Positions 32,297-42,665 of a stretch of DNA of 64,000 nt are shown here, in pieces; positions within the stretch are counted from its first letter, which is position 1; every line of letters begins with the position of its first letter. The DNA is taken from positions 19,211,227-19,275,226 of the forward strand of contig NC_092096.1 in NCBI RefSeq assembly GCF_045679555.1. The letters run 5' to 3'. Source of the stretch: Salvelinus alpinus. Lineage: Eukaryota; Chordata; Actinopteri; Salmoniformes; Salmonidae. The notes below the pieces were generated by a model. The model was not told where the DNA came from. It searched no databases and saw only the letters and a program-made list of their open reading frames with translations. Both the position numbers and the translations under genes were made by a program.

Positions 32297-33560
32297 TCCT
32301 TCTCTCTCTACTTACTGACCAAGTGCTGGTCCTACATTCCTCCCCATCACTCTGACAGGCCTGCATACTGCTGTCACGAGGCCAACCACTCTTATCAGTA
32401 AAATAAGGAGCTATAGACAGCTAGGAGAGGCATGGAGGTGTGTGTGTGTGTGTGTACACCCTGGTCATCTGTCTAGCTGGATAAGGCTTTCACATCTCTG
32501 CAAAGCTCTCATCACGCTCTCATTGTAAAGCTCACACATGACAACAGTCCCCTTCTGGCCGGCACCATAATCATTACCACATCACTCATGCATGTTCTGT
32601 GCTATGCCAGGTCTGCCCATGATGTTTTCAAAGAGCTTGCTATACAGTATATTGTTATTGGTGTAGTCACATGTTTTCTTTCCTCACAAGGATCTGCACA
32701 GTAGTATTGTAGACAGTGTTGTATTCCAGGACTCTGACTCAAGCTGTAGTGACTTGACTTATGACACAGATAGTTGGTGCAATAGGGTGAAGGCAAACAT
32801 ACATGACATTTTAGGCTACAGTATTTCTGCAGTAGTGGAGTTAACACATTCTGTCTTGAACAAGGCTACTTAACATCTTCTAATAGTAGACCCAGATCTA
32901 GGGGCTGATATTCAGGAATGTACTAACTTCTTGGACCCAGTCCAACAGTGTCATAGCATCAGACCACTGGTATGTGTGTTTATCCTTCACCATCTTAGAT
33001 ACATGTAATATAACCTGAAATATGAAGAGAAAAAAACTGGTGAATGAGAATAGAGGTAGGTATCACATTCCAGGGCATTGACTTGTGAGAGATGAGATCC
33101 GGCTTCACTAATCAGAATCTATATATCTATCTATGCTATGCAGGCAGGAGGGTAGGTGGGTTGATGAGTGACTGATGATTAACCTTTAACCTGTAAGTGA
33201 AGAAAATAGATAATTCCTCCACTGACAGTATTCTGTTCCCACGGCAATAGAGACTATTTGAGCATTCTAAGGAGTTGACATGTGCGGACATCTCTCTCCT
33301 CTTCACTCACAGAGACTGGGCTGATAGTGTAGAGAGGCAGGCTGAAGGGGTAGATGGGAGTTTCTGCTATGCAAAGCCCTGTGCCTCCACATACACTTAG
33401 GCCTAGATGCAATCAGGTCAAGCTTTAACCGATGATAGCCGACGCCCTCACAGCTGATGTTTTGGTGGTGTCGGAGGTGGAACTGCTGTCTTCATTGTTA
33501 TGAAGCCACACCCACCGAACTCACATAAGAAAATAAAGTGTAGGCTTTGTAGAAATAATG
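32297..33560. other. no gene recognised
   Basis: After the tail of the split 57-bp repeat, unique sequence follows with a short GT run (about 32440-32454) and a G run near 33560. Nothing coding is supported. Confidence 0.4.
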
Positions 33561-35121
33561 GGGGGGGGGGGTTGTATCATTTCATTTTATTTATACAAAA
33601 TGCCTACCACTTTGAAGATGCAAAGTATTTTTTAATGTGAAACAAACAAGAAATAATACAAAAAACTGACAACTTGAGCGTGCATAACTATTCACCCCCC
33701 CAAAGTCAATACTTTGTAGAGCCACCTTTTGCAGCAATTACAGCTGCAAGTCTCTTGGGGTATGTCTCTATAAGCTTGGCACATCTAGCCACTGGGATTT
33801 TTGCCCATTCTTCAAGGCAAAACAGCTCCAGCTCCTTCAAGTTGGATGGGTTCCGCTGGTGTACACAATCTTTAAGTCATACCAGAGATTCTCAATTGGA
33901 TTAAGGTCTGGGCTTTGACTAGGCCATTCCAATACATTAAAATGTTTCCCCTTAAACCACTCGAGTGTTGCTTTAGCAGTATGCTTAGGGTCATTGTCCT
34001 GCTGGAAGGTGAACCTCCGTCCCAGTCTCAAATCTCTGGAAGACTGAAACAGGTTTCCCCTCAAGAATTTCCCTGTATTTACCATTCTTTCAAGTCTGAC
34101 CAGTTTCAAAGTCCCTGCCGATTAAAAACATCCCCACAGCATGATGCTGCCACCACCATGCTTCACTGTGGGGATGGCGTTCTCGGGGCGATGAGAGGTG
34201 TTGGGATTGCGCCAAACATAGCGTTTTTCTTGATGGCCAAAATGCTCAATTTTAGTCTCATCTGACCAGAGTACCTTCTTCCATACGTTTGGTGAGTCTC
34301 CCACATGCCTTTTGGTAAACACCAAACGTGTTTGCTTATTAAAAGCAATGGCTTTTTTTCTGGCGACTCTTCAGTAAAGCCCAGCTCTGTGGAGTGTACG
34401 GCTTAAAGTGGTCCTATGGACCGAGACTCCAATCTCCGCTGTGGAGCTTTGCAGCTCCGTCAGGGTTATCTTTGATCTCTTTGTTGCCGCTCTGATTAAT
34501 GCCCTCCTTGCCTGGTCTGTGAGTTTTGTTGGGCGGCCCGCTCCTGGCAGGTTTGTTGTGGTGCCATATTCTTAAACATTTTTAAAAGGGAATTTAATGG
34601 TGCTCTGTAGGATGTTCAAAGTTTTGGATACTTTTCTATAACCCAACCCTGATCTGTACTTCTCCACAACTTTGTCACTGACCTGTTTGGAGAGCTCCTT
34701 GGTCTTCATGGTGCTGCTTGCTTGACAGTGCCCCTTGCTTAGCTGTGTTGCAGACTATGGGGCCTTTCAGAACAGGTGTTTATAATTGAAATCATGTGAC
34801 AGATCATGTGACACTTAGATTGCACACATGTGGACTTTATTTAACTAATTATGTGACTTCTGAAGGTAATTGGTTGCACCAGATCTTATTTAGGGGCTTC
34901 ATAGCAAAAGGGGTGAATACATATGCACGCACCACTTTTCTGTTTTTTATTTTTTTTATTTTTTTGAAACAAGTACATTTTTTCATTTCACTTCACCAAT
35001 TTGGACTATTTTGTGTATGTCCATTACATGAAATCCAAATAAAAATCCATTTAAATTACAGGTTGTAATGCAACAATATAGGAAAAACACCAAGGGGGAT
35101 GAATACTTTTGCATGGCACTG
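33561..35121 (-). mobile_element. Tc1/mariner transposon, 5'-end damaged
   Basis: The right end at 35121 is a clean Tc1 terminus (catggcactg before TA at 35122-35123). The left end lacks its outermost ~75 bp. Subterminal repeats tgcataactattcaccccc and the reverse of ggggtgaatacatatgcac mirror each other. Transposase remnants are on the - strand (about 33840-34720). Confidence 0.8.
33840..34720 (-). pseudogene. Tc1 transposase relic
   Basis: Reading the - strand, the start region lies near 34710. Then come the N-terminal helix-turn-helix region in broken frames, [14 protein letters not shown] (34122-34170), [12 protein letters not shown] with the second catalytic Asp, and [11 protein letters not shown] with the third acidic position, here Glu as in Tc1 DDE enzymes. 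Frame changes near 34110 and upstream of 34325 inactivate it. The family performs cut-and-paste transposition into TA. Confidence 0.8.
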
Positions 35122-35194
35122 TACATTACATTTCTCATTCCAGTGTTCCAACTGGTTAACAAAGCTGCATTGAATTTATTTAAATAGAGCCCTT

Positions 35195-36125
35195 AGATGC
35201 CTAATGCACTCAGTGTTATGACTGACTATAGGTGACCAGACCCCAGGACCGCTCAGTGCTATGATTGTAGGTGACCAGACCCCAGGACCATTCAGTGTTA
35301 TGACTGTGACCAGACCCCAGGACCATTCAGTGTTATGACTGCAGGTGACCAGAACAGACCCCAGGACCGCTCAGTGTTATGACTGTAGGTAGCCAGACCA
35401 GACCACAGGACCACTCAGTATTATGACTGCAGGTGACTAGATCCCAGGACCACTCAGTGTTATGACTGTAGGTGACCAGATCCCAGGACCACTCAGTGTT
35501 ATGACTGTAGGGGACCAGACCAGACCACTCAGTGTTATGACTGCAGGTAGCCAGACCAGACCCCAGGACCACTCAGTGTTATGACTGTAGGGGACCAGAC
35601 CCCAGGACCATTCAGTGTTATGACTGTAGGGGACCAGACCAGACCCCAGGACCACTCAGTGTTATGACTGCAGGTAGCCAGACCAGACCCCAGGACCACT
35701 CAATGTTATGACTGCAGGTGGCCAGAACAGACCCCAGGACCACTCAGCGTTATGACTGTAGGGGACCAGACCCAGGACCACTCAGTGTTATGACTGTAGG
35801 GGACCAGACCAGACCCCAGGACCACTCAGTGTTATGACTGCAGGTAGCCAGACCAGACCCCAGGACCACTCAGTGTTATGACTGTAGGGGACCAGACCCC
35901 AGGACCACTCATTGTTATGACTGCAGGTGGCCAGACCCCAGGACCACTCATTGTTATGACTACAGGTGGCCAGACCCCATGAACACTCAGAGTTATGACT
36001 ACAGGTGGCCAGACCCCAGGACCATTCACTGTTATGACTGCAGGGAACCAGACCCCAGGACCACTCAGTGTTATGACTGCAGGGAACCAGACCCCAGGAC
36101 CATTCAGTGTTATGACTTAGGGGAC
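35195..36125. repeat. irregular minisatellite, about 38-45 bp unit
   Basis: More than 20 copies built on gaccactcagtgttatgact, gcaggt/gtaggg and ccagaccccag, with optional extra ccaga. Unit length is irregular, so there is no single frame. Short open frames on both strands are by-products. Confidence 0.93.
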
Positions 36126-36304
36126 CGGACCCAAGGACGAGGAATGATGATGTGGGCCGGAAATAGGAATGAATGAATGAATGACACAGGCCGGAAGACA
36201 ACAGGAAATTAATCACTTGTAATGTTGCCAATGCTCCGATGAAAGAAGCAACCATAACTGTTAATAAACACACTGTCTCCTTTTGGTGTTGGAGGTATTT
36301 ACAT

Positions 36305-36494
36305 TTTTTTAATTAAAAAATTCTTATTTACAATGACGGCCTACCCCGGCAACGCTGGGTCAATTGTGCGCCACCCTATGGGTCTCCCAATCACGGCTGC
36401 ATGTGACACAGCCTGGATTCGAACCAGGGACTGTAGTGATGCCTCTAGCACTGAGATGCAGTGCCTTAGACTGCTGTGTCACTCCAGAGCCCCA
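36305..36494 (-). mobile_element. tRNA-derived SINE, HpaI type
   Basis: Read on the - strand it starts ggggctctggagtgacacag. It has A-box-like sequence and a perfect B box ggttcgaatcc (36415-36425 on the + strand as ggattcgaacc), a tRNA-like head, then a tRNA-unrelated body ending in an A/T-rich tail (taaataagaattttttaatt). This matches the salmonid HpaI SINE as I know it. Pol III transcription is expected for the family, with mobilisation by a partner LINE. Confidence 0.85.
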
Positions 36495-36639
36495 AGGTTA
36501 ATAACTGTTGACCCTCTAAATACAGTACTACCTTCATATTACCTACAGGACAGTAGAAAAGGGCATTTTTAGGCCCATTAAAGAGAAAATAATAATGAAA
36601 ATCACCAGACCTTGTATTGTTGTTATTTTATTGTGTTAC

Positions 36640-36797
36640 TTTATTCAATTTTTTATTACAAATGACATTTATAAATATATTCTTAACTCTATTTCTTGAA
36701 CTGCATTGTTGGTTAAGGGCTTGTAAGTAAGCATTTCACAGTAAGGTCTACACCTGTTGCATTCGGCGCATTTGACAAATAAAATTTGATTTGATCA
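36640..36797 (+). mobile_element. retroelement 3' end with tttga repeat tail
   Basis: ttgttggttaagggcttgta followed by taagcatttcacagtaaggt and a tail gacaaataaaatttgatttgat. This form (AATAAA-like signal, then tandem ttgat) is typical of 3' ends of fish retroposons. No coding sequence remains and the family is unassigned. Confidence 0.5.
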
Positions 36798-37073
36798 GAC
36801 GCAGGTACTAGCAGACAGGATGTAGTTTTGTTGGCCTGGCACAGACATGTGAGTGTCAGTATTCACCCATAAAGGCACCAGATTAAATTACATAATTGTC
36901 TTCACCTGGTTGGAATAGAAACAGTTGTTGTTTCTGTTTTTGTTTATGTAGGGGATATCCTGTTTTCATAAAACCCACATTTCTTAGGGCAAATGTTCTC
37001 TCCGATTTCACCATGGTGAAGGAGTTTTGGTTTGGTATTCTAAAAAGAACATTGTGATCTTATATTACATAAC
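36798..37073. other. no feature recognised
   Basis: A/T-rich unique sequence between a retroposon end and a MITE. Confidence 0.4.
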
Positions 37074-37171
37074 CTCCCGAACGGCACCCTATTCCCTACA
37101 TAGTGCACTACTTCTGACCAGAGCCTCATATGTTCTAGTGCACTATGCAGGGAATAGGGTGCCATTTGGGA
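37074..37171. mobile_element. palindromic MITE, gggccc-centred family, copy 6
   Basis: The best-preserved arms in the window: tcccgaacggcaccctattc and cagggaatagggtgccattt, with tagtgcactact on the left and tagtgcactatg on the right. The centre has drifted and lacks gggccc. Confidence 0.75.
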
Positions 37172-37494
37172 GGGGAGCTGTGCATGTTTACATGAGCTAT
37201 GTTGACAATGTGTACTCAATTCTATTTCCACATCTGTTATTGTTTAGCTGAAGCGTCTTCTGAATAAATGATATCACCTTAGAGGTATTCTTCAAAAGAT
37301 GTTCCAGTTTAGCAATGATATTACGTTACACACACATCTGGTTGTGTCCAGAGCACATCTTATATTTCTGATTGATTGTTATGAAATCTAATTGGGTTGG
37401 TATCTACTAGAGGAGAGATGTGGGGACTTGGTAATGGTCTGCTCTCACGACCTTGTAACACTACATTTCTGTCCCTCTGTCCCTCTGTGTGTTT

Positions 37495-37885
37495 GTGTGT
37501 GTCTCTCTCTCCCTCCTCCTCTACCTCCCTCCAACTCTCCATCCTTCACCTCCCTTCAACTCTCCATCCTTCTCTACCTCCAACTCTCCATCCTTCTCTA
37601 CCTCCCTCCAACTCTCCATCCTTCACCTCCCTTCAACTCTCCATCCTTCTCTACCTCCAACTCTCCATCCTTCTCCACCTCCCTCCAACTCTCCATCCTT
37701 CTCCACCTCCCTCCAACTCTCCATCCTTCTCCACCTCCCTCCAACTCTCCATCCTTCTCCACCTCCCTTCAACTCTCCATCCTTCTCCACCTCCCTCCAA
37801 CTCTCCATCCTTCACCTCCCTTCAACTCTCCATCCTTCTCCACCTCCCTCCAACTCTCCATCACTCTACTTCCCTCCTCCATCTC
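37495..37885. repeat. pyrimidine-rich minisatellite, about 25-29 bp unit
   Basis: About 15 copies of ctccctccaactctccatcc followed by ttcacct or ttctccac. Open in several frames with Ser/Pro/Leu-rich translations, none a credible gene. Confidence 0.93.
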
Positions 37886-38254
37886 TCCCTGACATCCAAT
37901 GACCTTGCACCTCAGTGTGTTCCATATAAAGCCATGTATGGTGTGTGTGGATAACTTCTCCCTCTCTATACATGCATGATGTCAACCACTGAACCACCTG
38001 AGAGTTGAGGAAATGACAGAATGTAAAAGATAGGCAACAACTCAACCAGGGTGAAACAGTGCTCAGTGCAAGGCTGCTGTCATTCCACATACAGCACTCC
38101 TCTTGTCCATTCACACTCATACTGTATCAGTGATGCAAACCATCTGTCTGTGAGCCGTGACAACATATTTTGGAGAACCTAAATATGCATGTATTTTCAG
38201 TATGCCCGACCAAAAAAGTTTCAGAAAGAGGGATATTGATGTTTTCAATTCCTG
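37886..38254. other. no feature recognised
   Basis: Unique sequence between two arrays, with no coding signal. Confidence 0.4.
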
Positions 38255-38637
38255 TTGTCCAGAATGACGGTCCGATACTGATTAATATATGTTGACCAGA
38301 ATGACGGTCCGATACTGATTAATATATGTTGTCCAGAATGACGGTCCGATACTGATTAATATATGTTGTCCAGAATGACGGTCCGATACTGATTAATATA
38401 TGTTGTCCAGAATGACGGTCCGATACTGATTAATATATGTTGTCCAGAATGACGGTCCGATACTGATTAATATATGTTGTCCAGAATGACGGTCCGATAC
38501 TGATTAATATATGTTGTCCAGAATGACGGTCCGATACTGATTAATATATGTTGTCCAGAATGACGGTCCGATATTGATTAATATATGTTGTCCAGAATGA
38601 CGGCCCGATATTGATTAATATATGTTGTCCAGAATGG
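38255..38637. repeat. 37-bp minisatellite, about 10-11 copies
   Basis: The unit is tgttgtccagaatgacggtc then cgatactgattaatata. The copies are almost identical, which suggests recent expansion. Confidence 0.96.
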
Positions 38638-39088
38638 TATTGTGTGCCTGACATCGTGTAGACTCCTACTAGATCATGTCCAGATTGTCTGTAAATAACA
38701 TACAGGGTGCTGGCACCAAATGAAAAGCCAAACAATACCTTCACTCCTTTCTGATTACCGGCGTCCAAAACACACTCATTATTACGGCAGTCATATTTTC
38801 CATAGCACCTTATCAATCATGCTAGGAAATGATTCGATTGTATACAATGATGAATTTCATGAAACAATTGTCAAAGACAGCCTCCTATCCCAGATTGGCA
38901 AACATGTGTAAATAAACATGTCAAAATTAATTTAAAACATGAACACAGAAACGGATCGAATTTACATTTAAAAACATTTCTTACATTTTTGGAAGGAGGG
39001 GGCGGTTGGAGAATATTCATGCATACCATACATCTCTCAATATTTTTTAAAAACTTAGACAATTCAGTGTGTATCTTATTAATCTTAT
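38638..39088. other. 3' flank of the C1q gene
   Basis: A/T-rich unique sequence with no gene recognised. The candidate - strand poly(A) signal of the C1q gene lies at its edge. Confidence 0.4.
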
Positions 39089-39094
39089 TTTATT
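39089..39094 (-). promoter_or_regulatory. candidate poly(A) signal of the C1q gene
   Basis: AATAAA on the - strand, about 260 bp after the C1q stop codon. It is the first canonical hexamer found in that direction. Its use is inferred. Confidence 0.4.
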
Positions 39095-39356
39095 TTAAAT
39101 CAAACATACAACTCAATGTCTAAAGCATCGCATAAAACACCACAGTCGATGTATTTCAGTAGCAAATCAAAAACGATGTAAAGGATTTTCACATTGTTAT
39201 CAAAACCTAGTTTCAATGTTTTTCTATTTAAGTTAGAGAATGTAAAATCACTGGAACTGTTAACATCTATTCATTAACAATTTTACTGAATAAAAAAGCT
39301 GAAACTTGACTTTGTAATCAAATGTTAGTTTTTGCTAACAATTGTTACTCTGCTTC

Positions 39357-40574
39357 CTAAGCGGAGATCAGGAAACCAGTGAAGGTGGTGTGGTGAGCCT
39401 CGTCATCATAGACTTGATGTTCTGCTTTAAGACGTGTGTAGACCTCTTCACCTACTTCCAGCTGCAGGGTGACACCATTGGATCCACTGTCTTCTCCATC
39501 ATGTGGTGTGCTACTGTCAGTCACAGTCACCATAAGTTGTCCTCCTTTGTACAGGGACACTCTTCTATTTTTGGAGGTCATTCCAAAGGCAGTGAATCTG
39601 AAGTAGTAGATTCCACTCACCGGCGCCTTAAAGATTCCCGTCACCGGACTGTAAGCGTTGCCGATGTTGGTGAAGACGTGCTTGTAGACCAGGGTGATGT
39701 CAGTACTGCAGTACTTGGTTTTAGACAGTGAAGCTGAGAAGGCAACCTTCGGTCTCTCTCTGTTCTCTCTCTTCAGTTCCTCCACAGTGGCTCTCAGCTC
39801 TTGGAGTGCAGAACTCAGTTCCTCCACAGTGGCTCTCAGCTCTTGGAGTGCAGAACTCTGTTCCTCCACAGTGGCTCTCAGCTCTTGGAGTGCAGAACTC
39901 TGTTCCTCCACAGTGGCTCTCAGCTCTTGGAGTGCAGAACTCTGTTCCTCCACAGTGGCTCTCAGCTCTTGGAGTGCAGAACTCTGTTTCTCCACAGTGG
40001 CTCTCAGCTCTTGGAGTGCAGAACTCTGTTCCTCCACAGTGGCTCTCAGCTCTTGGAGTGCAGAACTCTGTTCCTCCACAGTGGCTCTCAGCTCTTGGAG
40101 TGCAGAACTCTGTTCCTCCACAGTGGCTCTCAGCTCTTGGAGTGCAGAACTCTGTTCCTCCACTGTGGCTCTCAGCACTTGGAGTGCAGAACTCTGTTCC
40201 TCCACAGTGGCTCTCAGCTCTTGGAGTGCAGAACTCTGTTCCTCCACAGTGGCTCTCAGCACTTGGAGTGCAGAACTCTGTTCCTCCACAGTGGCTCTCA
40301 GCTCTTGGAGTGCAGAACTCTGTTTCTCCACAGTGGCTCTCAGCTCTTGGAGTGCAGAACTCTGTTCCTCCACAGTGGCTCTCAGCTCTTGGAGTGCAGA
40401 ACTCTGTTTCTCCACAGTGGCTCTCAGCTCTTGGAGTGCAGAACTCAGTTCCTCCACAGTGGCTCTCAGCTCTTGGAGTGCAGAACTCTGTTTCTCCACT
40501 GTGGCTCTCAGTGAAAGCAGTAGGTCTTTCTGTTCCTCTACCTGGCGCTCACTGGCTGTCAGTGTGGCTCCCAT
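39357..40574 (-). CDS. C1q-domain protein with repeat-built coiled-coil stalk
   Basis: 405 residues in one exon. Residues 1-22 are a charged leader (MGATLTASERQVEEQ...). Residues 23-260 are 17 tandem copies of a 14-residue unit, RATVEEQSSALQEL, with K/E, Q/L and E/V variants; a partial copy runs into KRENRERP. The last ~130 residues are a C1q/TNF-like beta-jellyroll: VAFSASLSK, YSPVTGIFKAPVSGIYYFRF, VSLYKGGQLMV, GVTLQLEVGEEVYTRL and a terminal TTFTGFLISA. C1q domains trimerise and bind diverse ligands in innate immunity or synaptic signalling. Here a coiled coil replaces the collagen stalk, as in cerebellin-like and C1q-like fish proteins. No signal peptide follows this ATG, and an in-frame TAA lies three codons upstream. 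The mRNA may therefore have another 5' exon in a different arrangement, or the protein may not be secreted. No precise orthologue is claimed. Confidence 0.88.
   Translation of the reverse strand: MGATLTASERQVEEQKDLLLSLRATVEKQSSALQELRATVEELSSALQELRATVEKQSSALQELRATVEEQSSALQELRATVEKQSSALQELRATVEEQSSALQVLRATVEEQSSALQELRATVEEQSSALQVLRATVEEQSSALQELRATVEEQSSALQELRATVEEQSSALQELRATVEEQSSALQELRATVEKQSSALQELRATVEEQSSALQELRATVEEQSSALQELRATVEEQSSALQELRATVEELSSALQELRATVEELKRENRERPKVAFSASLSKTKYCSTDITLVYKHVFTNIGNAYSPVTGIFKAPVSGIYYFRFTAFGMTSKNRRVSLYKGGQLMVTVTDSSTPHDGEDSGSNGVTLQLEVGEEVYTRLKAEHQVYDDEAHHTTFTGFLISA
39795..40508 (-). repeat. 42-bp coding minisatellite (17 copies) in the C1q gene
   Basis: A 42-bp unit (14 codons) repeated 17 times without a frame change. 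Nearly all differences fall at the same few codons (GAA/AAA, CAG/CTG, GAG/GTG). In each unit Val4, Gln/Leu7, Leu11 and Leu14 fall on heptad a/d positions, so one repeat equals exactly two heptads. Confidence 0.95.
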
Positions 40575-40656
40575 GACTGTTTAGATAGAGACCTTCAGAA
40601 ACAAGTTGACTCTGTAAAGGAGAAGAGTTGAGTCTGTGGTTGTGGTCGAGGTAACA

Positions 40657-40664
40657 GCTTTATG
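40657..40664 (-). promoter_or_regulatory. TATA-like box upstream of the C1q gene
   Basis: CATAAAGC on the - strand, about 83-90 bp before the ATG. It would fit a short untranslated leader. An alternative reading is that ttctcctttacag, ending at about 40613, is a 3' splice site and the promoter lies further upstream. Confidence 0.3.
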
Positions 40665-40674
40665 CAGAGTGCTC

Positions 40675-42029
40675 TGGGGTACAAGCAGTCACATCAAAGT
40701 GCAAAGGCTAAATCAAATGGAAACTTTTTCAATCTTGAGGTTATATGCGTTGACTTAATTAAGTATGCATTCATCACTTCAGTGTCACAATTATGTAAAT
40801 TCTCTGTCATAAAACATGAGTTTTGTGGAAAGGGGATGAACTTCTGGTGACCGTTTTTCTGCCTATTAAGTGAAATGGTCTGTCTCTGTTGCATTGTGTC
40901 CTGTACTGCATTTAGGGTGGAACAGACAGTTTGGGGTTTTCTCATAAGGCCCATGATCTTCTTTTAAATCATCTGATCCTTAGAGCCAGAAAATACACAG
41001 TAACCTCGGCACACCATGAGCAGTTCGCCCTCCTCTGGGTTGGCTTTAGCCCAGAGACACCCTCCCTACGACTCCTACCAATGCACTCAGTAACTATAGT
41101 TGGTTCTCAGGCTAAGTTCCTTAATACTAGCCTCTCGGGTCCCCAATAAACTAATTAACCAGATGCTAAATAAATCCTCAATCAATCCAGTGTATTTCAG
41201 AAACCCAGAGGAAAACAACATGCACTTGTATGACTCTTTGATGACACAGGGTTTCAGAACAATAAAATTAGTTTATTCAAAATTCCAGAAACAGGCATAA
41301 AAAATCCCAGATCAATCAATCAATCACAAATCTATATCACAAATCAATGATAAGCAAATATTGACAGTAAATTAAATTGATAGACAAACTTCAGCGCCCT
41401 TAACTATACCCTTATTGGGGTGTGTCAATAAAATATTTTTTGTCTGTTACAATTCTAAGAGAAGCACACTATTTAATAATAGAAAACCGTTTTCTTACCT
41501 TCTACAACTCTATAAACAGTTTGTTGTCTCCCCCGGGATGATCAGTCACTCAGACGGCGTCTAGAAACTTTAACAGCTACCTTACCACACCTCTATCAAT
41601 GAGGTAACATTAAGGATTCCTTCTAGAATTTTACTTTAACTGAGTATAATAAACATTTAAATTTGAGTATAATAAAAATCTAAATATATTGTAGGCTGAA
41701 GACCTACAGCAGAAATCTTCTTCCAGCAGTCGACAGGCACTTCTGTCTCAGAGAGTACTCCCTCCCAAAAATGATGGCTCTTTCATACCCTCCGTTCTTC
41801 TTTCTGCTAACTCATCGTGACTAACACATGCTTAAGTATTCATTGGTTAATGTCTAACGCGGCCATCGATCAAAAAGGTAATTTTTTAAGTCCCCTTAAT
41901 TAACTCCCACCTTGTTCTCCCCTAAGCAGGACGTCCATCCACTTCAACCCCTAACCGTTCTAACTTTGGGATTTCCAGATCAAGCTAACATCCTAAACGT
42001 AACTTATTACCTTAACTTTTAAACATTAA
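40675..42029. other. A/T-rich sequence, possible old retroelement
   Basis: No coding region supported. It contains several aataaa and tcaatcaatc motifs and the segments ctccctacgactcctaccaa and cccgggatgatcagtcactc. It could be an eroded LTR element, but I could not define ends. Confidence 0.3.
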
Positions 42030-42153
42030 CTTTTAAAACATTACCATTCCCCATTTGGCTACAACAACAATATTTTTCATCCATTTTGAATTCAGGCTGT
42101 AACAACAAAATGTTGAATAAGTCAAGGGGTATGAATACTTTCTGAAGGCACTG
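42030..42153. mobile_element. Tc1 transposon end fragment
   Basis: ggctgtaacaacaaaatgtt and aagtcaaggggtatgaatac, ending ctgaaggcactg. This is a typical Tc1 terminal inverted repeat, with the other end missing. Confidence 0.7.
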
Positions 42154-42665
42154 TTTATCTTTTAGCAAGAGTTTTGCAGTCAATGGCTGCTTATTGCAAC
42201 TGTCATGGAACAAATGACCACACTGTGTTTGTGCTGATGTTGAGCACACATGTATGACCTTCAGCGCTTTGTTATTTCGAATGAGTAACAAAATAGCTAC
42301 TTATTACTTTCAGTGTTTAAACCTGATACTGTACACATACATGTGATACCCTAAGTCGGCTATTCCCAAACTGGGATATGAGTACTGTGATTCACATTTT
42401 CAAACACTCCATTTAGATCTTCCAACTGGGCTATACATTTGGGTGATGTTTTTCTCTTGCCTGAGTCGCCTCGTTTCACTGCCAAAAATAACATTAAACC
42501 ATCTAGTGTTCAGCAAAATAACAACACAATGTCAAATACAGGTAGCCTAGTCAAATAATTTACATCCAATCACATTAACCGTTACTCTCTCGCGGGAATT
42601 CCACTAATGGTCCGTATGTAGCCAAACATAGCTGCTGCTCATTCCGTTTGCTCGAAAATTGATAA

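Noticed and set aside
37392..37954. Ser/Pro/Leu-rich frames with SILLHLPPTLHPS
   Set aside because: Translations of a CT-rich minisatellite in all three frames.
39694..40584. Long + strand frames opposite the C1q gene (WSAELCSSTVALS, PPQWLSALGVQNSV repeats)
   Set aside because: Shadows of the coding 42-bp repeat. The - strand frame continues into a real C1q domain, the + strand frames do not.
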